Source: Bacteroidales bacterium UBA2287
Lineage (GTDB): Bacteria > Bacteroidota > Bacteroidia > Bacteroidales > Tenuifilaceae
NCBI GenBank assembly: GCA_002345675.1
Contig: DDWL01000043.1
Coordinates: forward strand, 45,114 to 103,463
Direction of reading: 5' to 3'
Length of the DNA: 58,350 nt
In this document: piece after piece, positions 8,910 through 17,399 of the stretch
Position numbering within the stretch: the first letter of the stretch is position 1
How the letters are laid out: each line of letters begins with the position of its first letter
Translations under genes and position numbers: made by a program
The notes under the pieces: model-generated
What the model saw: only the letters and a program-made list of their open reading frames with translations
What the model was told of the DNA's origin: nothing
Databases searched by the model: none

Positions 8910-9985
8910 GAGTTTCGGTAAACAAAAAGTTTACTGTCGCCTACATCGTCATATTTTAATGGGGTTCCCTGAAAATGCGGAGCCTTTACGCCATCGCCAA
9001 AAAACTTGTTGCCCACAAAAACACGAGCTTCGTCCCAAAAATCGCGAGCAATAAAGCTATTTATTAGCATTGCTCCACCTTCAATAAACACCGATTGAAT
9101 TTCCCTTTGGTACAGTTCCTTTAGTATTTGTACTTCGGTGCCACGGGCAAAATCGATGGTAAAAAGTTCCATATTCGGAATTTCGGCAAAGGCAGGCTTA
9201 CGTGCCGATGAAGTCGCATTGTTTCCCATAAAAACAAGTGTGGGCAAACTTCCATCGTAAACATTCGACTCATTTGGTAGGCGAAGCAGCCTGTCGAGAA
9301 CTATGCGAAGCGGCGAGCGACCACTCCAGTCGCGCACATCGAGCCGAGGGTTATCCTTTTCAACAGTATTTGTTCCAATCATTATTGCCTGCTCCTCGCT
9401 ACGCCAACGGTGAACAAGTGTTCGCGATAAATCGTTTGTTATCCAAACGGGAGCAATTGGACTTGAGGGCACTCTAACGGTATCGATAAATCCGTCGAGT
9501 GTTTGTGCCCATTTTAGTATTATGTAGGGTCGTCGTTTTGTGTGATAGGTAAAAAAACGTCGGTTTAGTTCGGTGGCTTCTTCTTCTAAAACACCAGTAG
9601 TAACTAAAACTCCATTATTTTTAAGCGATTCAATTCCTCTTCCTTGAACCTTTGGGTTGGGGTCCGAGGTGGCAATAACAACCCTTGGAATTTCAACTTC
9701 GCGAATTAGGTCGGAGCATGGAGGCTGCTTTCCAAAGTGGGAGCAGGGTTCGAGCGACACGTAAAGGGTGCTACTTTTCAGCAAACTCTTATCCTTTACA
9801 CTATTTATGGCATTCCTTTCGGCATGCTCGGTTCCGTACTCTTTATGGTAACCCTCGCCAATTATACGATTATTGTAAACTACCACTGAACCAACCATAG
9901 GGTTTGGCGAAACGTTTCCCATGCCATTTCGGGCTAACTCGAGGCATCGAGCCATAAAGAGTTTATCCAAAGCGTCCTGTTCCAT
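8906..9985 (-). CDS. ribD: Bifunctional riboflavin deaminase/reductase
   Basis: Riboflavin synthesis, steps 2 and 3: deamination of the diaminohydroxyphosphoribosylaminopyrimidine, then NADPH reduction of the sugar. The 359-residue protein has an N-terminal zinc deaminase domain (HAERNA, then PCSHFGKQPPC) at about 1-145 and a C-terminal reductase domain (RPYIILKWAQTLDG, IEGGAMLINSF). I start at the ATG at 9985 (MEQDALDKLF), because the longer frame up to 10060 adds 25 non-family residues and would run into prmC. It is divergent from prmC, and the two promoters share the 9986-10030 gap. No other rib gene is nearby. Confidence 0.92.
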   Translation of the reverse strand: MEQDALDKLFMARCLELARNGMGNVSPNPMVGSVVVYNNRIIGEGYHKEYGTEHAERNAINSVKDKSLLKSSTLYVSLEPCSHFGKQPPCSDLIREVEIPRVVIATSDPNPKVQGRGIESLKNNGVLVTTGVLEEEATELNRRFFTYHTKRRPYIILKWAQTLDGFIDTVRVPSSPIAPVWITNDLSRTLVHRWRSEEQAIMIGTNTVEKDNPRLDVRDWSGRSPLRIVLDRLLRLPNESNVYDGSLPTLVFMGNNATSSARKPAFAEIPNMELFTIDFARGTEVQILKELYQREIQSVFIEGGAMLINSFIARDFWDEARVFVGNKFFGDGVKAPHFQGTPLKYDDVGDSKLFVYRNS

Positions 9986-9993
9986 ATTATTTA

Positions 9994-10001
9994 TACCTTT
10001 G
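9994..10001 (+). promoter_or_regulatory. -7 box (TACCTTTG) for prmC-recX
   Basis: Exact TAnnTTTG match 29 bases before the prmC ATG, inside the divergent ribD/prmC gap. Confidence 0.45.
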
Positions 10002-10030
10002 TTTTTGTAAAATTCCAGCCTATAAATATA

Positions 10031-10888
10031 ATGATTGATGTGATATTTGCCTATAGGCAAGCAATAAATGAATTGAAACAGGCTTGGGGCGAAACCGAAG
10101 CAGTTGCTATTGCTCGAATTCTAATAAGCCACATTGTTGGAATTAGTAGCCACGAAATACCTCTGTCAAAGTCGATTATACTTACCGAGAAGCAGCAAAG
10201 TATGTTCGATGCTTACCTTGTCGAATTAAAAAATCAAAAGCCTATTCAGTACGTTATTGGCGAAACCGAGTTTTATGGGTTAACGCTAAAAGTAAATAGC
10301 AGCGTGCTAATTCCCCGTCCCGAAACCGAAGAACTGGTGCATTGGGTAATTTCAGAATGCTCATTAGCATTAAGCATTATCGACATAGGAACCGGTAGCG
10401 GATGCATTCCCATTGCGCTTGCAAAGAATTTACCCAATGCAAAAGTTTCGGCAACCGATATTTCGAAGGAAGCACTTGTTGTTGCAACTCAAAATGCGAG
10501 AAACTGTAAAGTTGATATAGACTTTATTCAACATAATATATTTACCGACAGTTCTATTGCTTTAAAGAATAAGCCCTTCGACGTAGTTGTTAGCAACCCA
10601 CCCTACATTCGCGAAAGCGAAAAAAAGGACATGATGCCCAACGTGCTCGAGTACGAACCAACGGTAGCGCTGTTTGTTTCCGACTTGGATCCGCTTCTTT
10701 TTTATCGTCGAATTGCACTAGTTTCAAAGGAATTACTGAAACAAAACGGGCACCTTTTCTTTGAAATAAACGAGGCATTTGGACTCGAAACAAAGGATAT
10801 GCTTGTAGAACTTGGGTATGGTAATGTGCAAATTAAGAAGGATATAAATGGTAAAGATAGAATGGTAAAGGCAACTTATTCTGCTTAA
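10031..10888 (+). CDS. prmC: Release factor glutamine methyltransferase
   Basis: Methylates the glutamine of the GGQ motif in release factors RF1 and RF2. The 285-residue protein has an N-terminal helical domain at about 1-80, then a Rossmann methyltransferase domain. The SAM-binding motif DIGTGSGCIPIALA is at about 117-130, and the catalytic NPPY motif (VVSNPPYIRESE) at about 190-193. recX follows after 2 bases, so the two are an operon. One of its expected substrates, RF2, is encoded about 1.6 kb downstream. Confidence 0.93.
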   Translation: MIDVIFAYRQAINELKQAWGETEAVAIARILISHIVGISSHEIPLSKSIILTEKQQSMFDAYLVELKNQKPIQYVIGETEFYGLTLKVNSSVLIPRPETEELVHWVISECSLALSIIDIGTGSGCIPIALAKNLPNAKVSATDISKEALVVATQNARNCKVDIDFIQHNIFTDSSIALKNKPFDVVVSNPPYIRESEKKDMMPNVLEYEPTVALFVSDLDPLLFYRRIALVSKELLKQNGHLFFEINEAFGLETKDMLVELGYGNVQIKKDINGKDRMVKATYSA

Positions 10889-10890
10889 CT

Positions 10891-11376
10891 ATGGCAACCG
10901 ACAAGGAACAGCTTAAAAAGTTTTTACAACGGGCGCAAGCGCTTTGTAGCCGTCAGGAGAAATGCCTTTCCGACATAAAAACTAAGCTTAAGCAGTGGGG
11001 TGCAACCCCCGAAATGAGCGACGAAATTCTTACCTTTTTACTTGCCGATAAGTTTATTGACGAGGAAAGGTATGCCCGCATGTATACAAACGAGAAGGCA
11101 AGAATTAACAAATGGGGAAAAATTCGAATTGTACATTCGCTTAGGGCAAAGGGGGTTAGTCAGGAAAATATTGAAATAGCCATTGAAAGTGTTGAGGAAT
11201 TAGCAAGTTCTGAAAATTTAATGGGGCTTCTTAAGCGAAAAATTGCCACAACTAAGGCAAAAAGCCCACAGGATCTTAAAGTAAAACTCCTTCGTTTTGC
11301 CACTTATCGAGGCTTTAGCTACGACGAAATTCAAAAAGCGCTCGAAAAACTCAAAGTAAACGATGAGAACGATTGA
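10891..11376 (+). CDS. recX: RecX regulatory protein
   Basis: Small regulator of RecA filaments, 161 residues, all-helical with three repeated three-helix units. Family blocks visible are the N-terminal region with QEKCLSDIKTKLKQWG, DKFIDEERYARMYTNEK in the first repeat, and AKGVSQENIEIAIE in the second. Length matches RecX. It follows prmC by 2 bases, giving a translationally coupled pair. recA itself is not in the window. Confidence 0.88.
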   Translation: MATDKEQLKKFLQRAQALCSRQEKCLSDIKTKLKQWGATPEMSDEILTFLLADKFIDEERYARMYTNEKARINKWGKIRIVHSLRAKGVSQENIEIAIESVEELASSENLMGLLKRKIATTKAKSPQDLKVKLLRFATYRGFSYDEIQKALEKLKVNDEND

Positions 11377-11517
11377 CCTTTTCTGTTATAAATGCACTTA
11401 AGAATGCGTTTCCTAAACCAGTTTATTGAACATTGCAGATATTTATTGAGTTCTAAATGAAAAAATAATCAATTCGAAAAAAAAGAGTAGAATGTTGACA
11501 TTAAATTAAGAACTAGT

Positions 11518-11525
11518 TATCTTTG
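11518..11525 (+). promoter_or_regulatory. -7 box (TATCTTTG) of the DUF4160/DUF2442 module
   Basis: Exact TAnnTTTG match. A TTG at 11495-11497, 20 bp upstream, fits a -33 element. The palindromic operator begins at the next base. Confidence 0.6.
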
Positions 11526-11541
11526 TTGTCTAATTAGACAA
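11526..11541. promoter_or_regulatory. 16-bp perfect palindrome, probable operator
   Basis: TTGTCTAATTAGACAA is its own reverse complement. It abuts the -7 box, covers the expected transcription start, and ends 4 bases before the GTG start of the first gene. That position is ideal for repression by the XRE protein encoded in the same operon. Confidence 0.7.
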
Positions 11542-11545
11542 TAAG

Positions 11546-11779
11546 GTGCCGACAATAAAAATCATAGACTCAATAAAAATTGACGTTTATTCAAGAGAAC
11601 ATCTACCGCCACATTTTCATTTACTCTACGCAGAATACGAAGAGCTTATTGAAATTGAAACGCTAAAAACTTACATTGGTTTTGTTCCTAAGAATCAAAG
11701 AAAGAAGGCAACTGACTGGGCTATGAATAACAAGAATTACTTGTTGGAGGTTTTTAAACAATTAAATCCTAGACTATGA
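11546..11779 (+). CDS. DUF4160 protein (putative toxin-side partner)
   Basis: A 77-residue protein starting with GTG. The MPTIKIIDSIKIDVYSREHLPPHFH start and the following Y.E....IE block match DUF4160, a small family often encoded next to DUF2442 proteins and suspected to be part of a toxin-antitoxin-type pair. Biochemical activity is not established. Its last 4 bases overlap the ATG of the DUF2442-XRE gene, so translation is coupled. Arginine is coded by AGA throughout, unlike neighbouring recX and prfB, which mix in CGN codons. This suggests horizontal transfer. Confidence 0.75.
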   Translation: MPTIKIIDSIKIDVYSREHLPPHFHLLYAEYEELIEIETLKTYIGFVPKNQRKKATDWAMNNKNYLLEVFKQLNPRL

Positions 11780-12297
11780 GACAGAAAATTAAAATACCAA
11801 GAATCATTAAAATCGAGAAAGTACAAGATTTCCAAATACAGTGCATGTTTAATAACGGTGAAAGTAGACTGCTCGACTTTAAAAAAATCTTTGACGATTG
11901 GAAAATTGTAAAGACTGACGTAGAATTTCCACTGCTTGACCCAAAAGAATTTAAAAAAGTAACATTAAGGAATTTCACACTTTCTTGGTCGAATGTTGAG
12001 ATTAAGTTAAAAAATGAAAATGGCGAGACTGAAACTCACCCTTACGAAATCGGCGCAGATGTACTATACAATTTGAGCGAAGTGTTGAAAATAGTTGCAA
12101 AACCAAGATTTGGGAGCCTAATTAGAACGGCTAGACTAAAAGCAGGGTTGACTCAAGCTCAACTAGCTCAAAGAAGTGGTACTTCAAGATTTTACATCTC
12201 TCGACTTGAAAACAATAAGACAGACTTAGAAATGTCAACTTTCCGAAAAATCGTTGAAGCAGGTTTAGGAAAAAACTTAAAAGTCCTGATTGAATAA
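11776..12297 (+). CDS. DUF2442-XRE fusion regulator (putative antitoxin)
   Basis: A 173-residue protein with two parts. Residues about 5-95 match DUF2442 (MFNNGESRLLDF, PLLDPKEFKKV). Residues about 112-170 form a Cro/C1-type helix-turn-helix with GLTQAQLAQRSGTSRFYISRLENNK, where the recognition helix is expected. DUF2442 is often a stand-alone protein; fusion to a DNA-binding domain gives it a plausible autoregulatory role, and a perfect palindrome sits at the operon's transcription start. It overlaps the DUF4160 gene by 4 bases. Codon use is AGA-rich. Called a putative antitoxin by analogy only. Confidence 0.78.
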   Translation: MRQKIKIPRIIKIEKVQDFQIQCMFNNGESRLLDFKKIFDDWKIVKTDVEFPLLDPKEFKKVTLRNFTLSWSNVEIKLKNENGETETHPYEIGADVLYNLSEVLKIVAKPRFGSLIRTARLKAGLTQAQLAQRSGTSRFYISRLENNKTDLEMSTFRKIVEAGLGKNLKVLIE

Positions 12298-12450
12298 TGA
12301 ATGCTAACTAAGGGGTGCTTTCCAAGCGAGTGAATATGCGGAAGGTGGTTCGGATTAGCTTGTTTGTAACTTTTATTGAGGGAATGGGATGGGGAGTAGT
12401 TTCGAACTCTCGCTCGTAACACACCTTCACCATTATTTCACCATTTTTTC

Positions 12451-12458
12451 TATTTTTG
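12451..12458 (+). promoter_or_regulatory. -7 box (TATTTTTG) for prfB
   Basis: Exact TAnnTTTG match 19 bases before the prfB ATG. Confidence 0.5.
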
Positions 12459-12477
12459 CAACCCCAACATAAATAAC

Positions 12478-13567
12478 ATGATAACTATTGAGCAGGTAAA
12501 AGACCTTGTTAAGCGCGAGCAAGCGCTGAGGAGGCACCTTTGACATCGACAGCAAACGCATTCAGTTAGACGAAGAGGAGCAGAAATCGCAAGCCCCAAA
12601 CTTTTGGGACAAGCCCACCGAAGCCGAAAAGCAGCTAAAACTTATTGCTGAGCTTAAGCGCTGGGTCAGTAACTACGATAATGTTAAAACGCTTATCGAC
12701 GACTTACAGGTTATTTACGATTTTGCCAAGGAGGGTGGGGCTACCGACGAGGAACTCGACCAGCAATACCAGCAAACTGTTTCGAAAGTTGAAGACCTTG
12801 AACTTACCAACATGCTTCGTCGTGAAGAGGATAGATTAGGCGCAATTCTGAAAATAAACTCGGGTGCAGGTGGTGTTGAAAGCATGGACTGGGCCGAAAT
12901 GATTATGCGCATGTACCTTCGCTGGGGCGAACGAAATGGCTACCAAACAAAAATTATCGACATTCAAGAAGGCGAAGAAGCTGGGGTTAAATCGGTTACC
13001 ATTGAGTTTGAAGGAACAATGGCCTACGGCTACCTAAAAAGCGAAAACGGCGTTCACCGCTTGGTACGCATTTCACCGTTCGACTCAAACGCCCGAAGGC
13101 ATACGTCGTTTGCCTCCGTATTTGTTGCTCCTGCAGTTGACGACACCATTGAAATAACCGTTAACCCAGCCGATATTAAGTGGGACACATACCGTTCGTC
13201 GGGGGCTGGAGGACAAAATGTAAACAAGGTCGAAACGGGCGTAAGGCTTCACCATATTCCTTCGGGCGTTGTGGTCGAAAACACCGAAACCCGCTCGCAG
13301 CACCAAAATCGAGAAAATGCTTTGCGCATTTTAAAATCGCACCTTTACGAACTCGAATTGCGAAAAAGGCAAGAAATTCAGGATCAAATTGAAGGAGCAA
13401 AGAAACGAATTGAGTGGGGATCGCAAATACGTAACTATATTCTTCATCCCTATAAACTGGTTAAGGACTTACGAACAAACCTTGAAACATCGAACACGCA
13501 AGATGTTCTCGATGGAGATTTAAATAGCTTTATTAAAGCTTTTCTAATGCAATTTGGTGCACTGTAA
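12478..13567 (+). CDS. prfB: Peptide chain release factor 2, programmed +1 frameshift
   Basis: RF2 recognises UGA and UAA and releases the finished peptide. Reading begins at ATG 12478 and gives 21 codons ending in CTT, followed by an in-frame TGA at 12541-12543. A +1 slip at CTT continues at GAC (12542) and stays open to TAA at 13565-13567, for a product of about 362 residues, the family length. The downstream frame carries the SPF anticodon-like tripeptide (RISPFDSNARR) and the GGQ catalytic motif (SGAGGQNVNK). An AGGAGG at 12529-12534 sits three bases before the slip codon, as in the classical autoregulatory site. When RF2 is scarce the ribosome pauses at UGA and shifts. This is not a broken gene. 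Confidence 0.95.
12529..12544 (+). promoter_or_regulatory. prfB programmed frameshift site
   Basis: The order is AGGAGG (12529-12534), CAC, CTT slip codon (12538-12540), TGA stop, then C. This is the CTT-TGA-C shift cassette with an upstream Shine-Dalgarno-like stimulator at 3-base spacing. Confidence 0.93.
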
Positions 13568-13773
13568 AATTTTTCTCGTTTGTGAACCCTTTTTTAATAT
13601 ATTTGTTTGGCTGTAAGTTAATTTCGAATTTAATAATTACTGCAAGAATTTACTTTTCAGCATTAGTTTTTACTTTTTTTCGAAAAACATTGTACAAACG
13701 TTGTATATATGATCAAATGCTTTTATTTTCGACACCTAGAACTTTAAACTAATCAACTAAAAACTAAACAAAC

Positions 13774-15987
13774 ATGATTGAAACACCCTTATTTTGGTTT
13801 GTTCCAATTGCCTCGGTGCTGGCGCTATTTTTCGCCTGGAGGTTCTATGCCCAAATGATGAAGGCAGACGAAGGAACTGATACAATGAAAAAAATTGCCC
13901 TTTACGTTAGGCAAGGAGCAATGTCGTACTTGCGTCAGCAGTACAAGGTAGTTGTTATTGTTTTTATTATTCTTGCCATTTTCTTTGCCATTTTAGCCTA
14001 TGGGCTTGGTGTGCAGAATGGTTGGGTTCCCTTTGCATTTATAACAGGAGGTTTCTTCTCGGGGTTAGCTGGATTTTTTGGAATGAAAACGGCAACCTAC
14101 GCTTCGGCACGTACTGCAAATGCTGCACGCGAGTCGCTTAATGCAGGTTTAAAAATTGCTTTCCGCTCTGGAGCGGTTATGGGTCTTGTTGTGGTTGGTT
14201 TAGGCCTTCTCGACATTTCGCTTTGGTACATTCTTCTTAACTACTTTGTTACCGATGTTGACCCAACTCACAAGGTTATTATTATAACCACAACAATGCT
14301 TACTTTTGGTATGGGGGCTTCAACTCAGGCGCTTTTTGCTCGTGTTGGTGGTGGTATTTATACCAAAGCTGCCGATGTGGGTGCCGACCTTGTTGGAAAA
14401 GTTGAAGCTGGAATTCCCGAGGACGATCCTCGCAACCCTGCAACTATTGCCGATAACGTAGGCGATAACGTAGGCGACGTTGCTGGTATGGGTGCCGACC
14501 TTTACGAAAGCTACTGCGGTTCAATTTTGGCAACTGCAGCTCTTGGCGCTTCGGCATTTATGCTTAAAGGTGTCGACATGCAGTTTAAAGCGGTTATTGC
14601 CCCAATGGTTATTGCTGCAGTTGGTATCGTTCTTTCAATAATTGGAATTTATTTAGTTAAAGCCAAAGAGGACGCCACTATGAAGCAGCTTCTTGGTGCG
14701 CTTGGCCTAGGCATTAATGTAAGTTCCTTGCTTATAGCCATTTCAACTTTTGGTGTTATGTGGGCGCTGGGTATCGAAAACTGGTTTTGGATTTCCTGGT
14801 CGGTTGTTGTTGGTCTTTTAGTTGGAATTGTTATCGGAAAATCGACCGAGTACTATACTTCTCAGTCGTACAGGCCAACACAAAAAATTAGCGAAAGCGC
14901 ACAAACTGGTCCCGCCACAGTAATTATTTCGGGTATTGGCTTAGGTATGGTTTCTACTGCTATTCCTGTTCTTGCTGTTGTCGTTGGTATTACTCTTTCG
15001 TTCCTTTTTGCAGCAGGATTCGATGCCTCGAACATTAGCATGGGTCTTTACGGCATTGGTATTGCTGCCGTTGGTATGCTATCGACCCTTGGTATTACGC
15101 TTGCCACCGATGCTTACGGCCCTATTGCCGACAATGCTGGAGGTAACGCCGAAATGAGCCACCTAGGCCCAGAAGTTCGTAAGCGCACCGACGCACTCGA
15201 TTCATTAGGAAACACAACTGCTGCTACTGGTAAAGGTTTTGCCATTGGTTCGGCCGCACTTACGGCTCTTGCTCTTTTAGCTTCGTATATTGAGGAGTTA
15301 AAAATTGGAATGGTTCGTTTGCTCGAGCAAGGTCGCGAAATTCCTGCTCTTATTGAGCATAACTTAACCATTGAAATGGTTAAGCATTCAACAATCGAAA
15401 ATTTCATGGATTGGTTCAACGTTAACCTTATGAACTACAAGGTTCTTGCTGGCGTATTCCTTGGCTCAATGTTGGCGTTCCTTTTCACTGGTTTAACCAT
15501 GAATGCTGTTGGGCGCGCTGCTCAGAAAATGGTTGAGGAAGTTCGTCGCCAGTTCCGCGAAATTAAAGGTATTCTTGAGGGTACTGCTGAACCCGATTAC
15601 GCTCGTTGCGTTGAGATTTCAACAAAAGGGGCACAGCTCGAAATGATTCTGCCTTCGGCCCTTGCTATTCTTGTTCCAATTTTAACTGGTGTTATTTTTG
15701 GTGTTGCTGGAGTTTTTGGATTACTTATTGGTGGCTTAGGCAGCGGTTTTGTTCTTGCTATTTTTATGGCTAACTCGGGTGGTGCTTGGGATAACGCTAA
15801 AAAGTATATCGAAGAAGGTAATCTTGGCGGAAAAGGTTCCGATGCTCATAAAGCAGCTGTAACTGGCGACACCGTTGGCGATCCTTTTAAAGACACATCG
15901 GGTCCAAGTTTAAATATTCTTATTAAACTTATGAGTATGGTTTCTATTGTTATGGCTGGATTAACCGTTGCATTTAGCATACTATAA
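13774..15987 (+). CDS. hppA: Membrane-bound ion-pumping pyrophosphatase, K+-dependent, probably Na+-translocating
   Basis: Couples pyrophosphate hydrolysis to export of Na+ (or H+) across the inner membrane. The 737-residue protein has about 16 membrane helices. The substrate-site motif EDDPRNPATIADNVGDNVGD starts at about 216. The GNTTAATGKG block at 479-488 has Ala and Gly where K+-independent enzymes have Lys and Thr, which indicates K+ dependence. Glu245 in DLYES is at the helix-6 position typical of Na+-pumping and some dual Na+/H+ enzymes rather than the plant-type GSYAES position. The gene is transcribed alone and followed by a strong terminator. Ion choice is inferred from family rules. 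Confidence 0.93.
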   Translation: MIETPLFWFVPIASVLALFFAWRFYAQMMKADEGTDTMKKIALYVRQGAMSYLRQQYKVVVIVFIILAIFFAILAYGLGVQNGWVPFAFITGGFFSGLAGFFGMKTATYASARTANAARESLNAGLKIAFRSGAVMGLVVVGLGLLDISLWYILLNYFVTDVDPTHKVIIITTTMLTFGMGASTQALFARVGGGIYTKAADVGADLVGKVEAGIPEDDPRNPATIADNVGDNVGDVAGMGADLYESYCGSILATAALGASAFMLKGVDMQFKAVIAPMVIAAVGIVLSIIGIYLVKAKEDATMKQLLGALGLGINVSSLLIAISTFGVMWALGIENWFWISWSVVVGLLVGIVIGKSTEYYTSQSYRPTQKISESAQTGPATVIISGIGLGMVSTAIPVLAVVVGITLSFLFAAGFDASNISMGLYGIGIAAVGMLSTLGITLATDAYGPIADNAGGNAEMSHLGPEVRKRTDALDSLGNTTAATGKGFAIGSAALTALALLASYIEELKIGMVRLLEQGREIPALIEHNLTIEMVKHSTIENFMDWFNVNLMNYKVLAGVFLGSMLAFLFTGLTMNAVGRAAQKMVEEVRRQFREIKGILEGTAEPDYARCVEISTKGAQLEMILPSALAILVPILTGVIFGVAGVFGLLIGGLGSGFVLAIFMANSGGAWDNAKKYIEEGNLGGKGSDAHKAAVTGDTVGDPFKDTSGPSLNILIKLMSMVSIVMAGLTVAFSIL

Positions 15988-16007
15988 TCATAATACTGAT
16001 ATTGTTA

Positions 16008-16038
16008 AAAAAACCAGTGAGCATTTCACTGGTTTTTT
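16008..16038 (+). terminator. Rho-independent terminator after hppA
   Basis: The stem AAACCAGTGA / TCACTGGTTT around GCATT is followed by a T-run. With its A-run it can also serve queG, whose stop lies at 16053 on the minus strand. Confidence 0.85.
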
Positions 16039-16052
16039 TGTTTGTAAATAGT

Positions 16053-16844
16053 TCATTCCGATTGGTTTATATTCCGTATAAACTTTAAAAACCCAGTTCG
16101 CAGAATTGACGTTTCTCCAAAAGTTGAAGCAAAATCGGATTCACTCATTGAAGTCAATTTCTCAGGTGAAAGATTTGCAATTTTTGGAATAATTTTAAGC
16201 TTTTCGTTAGGTGCTTCGTTTCTTTTCGAGTTCCATGGACAAACCTCCTGACAAATATCGCAGCCAAAGCACCACCCGTTCAGCATACTTTTTTCTTCCT
16301 CAGTTAGGCTGCTTTTCTTTTCGATGGTTAGGTACGAAATGCACTTGCGCGCATCGACAACTTTTGGTGCAACTATAGCACCAGTTGGGCATGATTCGAT
16401 GCATTTGGTGCAGATCCCGCATCGATTTGGTGCAACTTCGTTACTCGGTTCAATTTCGAGGTTGACAATCAGCTCGCCAATAAATACGTACGAGCCTAAC
16501 TTTTGATTTATAAGTAGCCCATTTTTTCCAATCCACCCTAACCCTGCTTTTTCGGCCCAAGCCCGCTCGAGCACTGGTGCCGAATCGACAAACGCTCTTC
16601 CCGAAACACTTCCATATTCATTGCGAAGCAAATCAAGGAGTTTAAAAAGCATATCCTTTACTACAACATGGTAGTCGGCACTTAACGCGTACCGCGAAAT
16701 TTTTGGAGGAACTGTCGAAACACTTGGATTACCAGGGTTGTAGTAAACCAAAACCGATATTATCGATTTTGCACCTTCAACAAGAAGCGTTGGGTCGATG
16801 CGTTTTTCTGCATTCCGCTCCATGTAACCCATTTCGCCATGCAT
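16053..16844 (-). CDS. queG: Epoxyqueuosine reductase, N-terminus lacking a canonical start
   Basis: Cobalamin and Fe-S enzyme that makes queuosine from epoxyqueuosine in tRNA. From the first ATG the protein has 263 residues: HGEMGYMERN, the catalytic region FVDSAPVLERAWAEKAGLGWIGKN, and two 4Fe-4S motifs (CGICTKCIESCP and CFGCDICQEVCPWN). Family members carry some 45 more residues before HGEM. Here the in-frame sequence upstream to 16985 does encode a homologous stretch (LAQEVGFDACGVSI), but it contains no ATG, GTG or TTG before the in-frame TAA at 16986-16988. The true start is therefore probably ATC, ATA or ATT near 16965, or the start codon is mutated or misread. Confidence 0.88.
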   Translation of the reverse strand: MHGEMGYMERNAEKRIDPTLLVEGAKSIISVLVYYNPGNPSVSTVPPKISRYALSADYHVVVKDMLFKLLDLLRNEYGSVSGRAFVDSAPVLERAWAEKAGLGWIGKNGLLINQKLGSYVFIGELIVNLEIEPSNEVAPNRCGICTKCIESCPTGAIVAPKVVDARKCISYLTIEKKSSLTEEEKSMLNGWCFGCDICQEVCPWNSKRNEAPNEKLKIIPKIANLSPEKLTSMSESDFASTFGETSILRTGFLKFIRNINQSE

Positions 16845-16985
16845 TTTATTGGCAAGCCAATTGGCAAGTCGTTCTTGTTCCTGTGGAAGAGCACACGCAA
16901 TGCTAACTCCGCAAGCATCGAAACCAACCTCTTGGGCTAATTGTTGTATGGATGAGAGTGGTATGATAGATTTAAAATTTAAATT

Positions 16986-17399
16986 TTACAAAATAAGCGA
17001 AAAGAATTGAAAATCAATTTAATCAAAATCAATTGACTATTTCGATTTTTTTAAGGTGCTAAAAAATCTTTGAGCAACTTTGGGTATTCTTTGTGGCACT
17101 TTGAGTTACAGCTATACCACAAAAGACACAAAGGAGTCACAAAAATCACGAAGCAGTGCAAAACCTTATACTAATAAATTATTCGAATCATCATTTTTAA
17201 ATTGTTACTCAAGAGATAGAGAAAATAAAGGGTTCAACTAAATATAAATTTTTTATCGAGAAAGTAATATTAAAAACAATCTTTTGCTATTCCAAAATGT
17301 CGTATATTTCTTTGGAAATAATTGTGTATGAACTCGCAAGCATACTTTTATATGTGGTATTAGCATTAGTGTTTAATTGCAAAACAAAAGACTGCAAAA
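16986..17399. other. Intergenic region between queG and ldcA
   Basis: About 410 bp, very A+T-rich. It contains a degenerate repeat at about 17086-17156 of the cacaaag/cacgaag type. An open frame at 17297-17566 overlaps the ldcA start and looks like a shadow. No other gene is seen. Confidence 0.5.
17086..17156. repeat. Degenerate phased repeat (CACAAAG/CACGAAG type)
   Basis: Runs of related 8-9-base units (ctttgtggcactttg, then ccacaaaagacacaaagg and tcacaaaaatcacgaag) in two orientations. They are similar in character to the blocks at 20103-20245 and 24938-24966. Confidence 0.5.

Noticed and set aside
12812..13567. prfB as a truncated gene starting at 12812, or a pseudogene broken by TGA
   Set aside because: Upstream frame plus CTT-TGA-C with AGGAGG at 3-base spacing is the classic RF2 programmed frameshift and restores full length.
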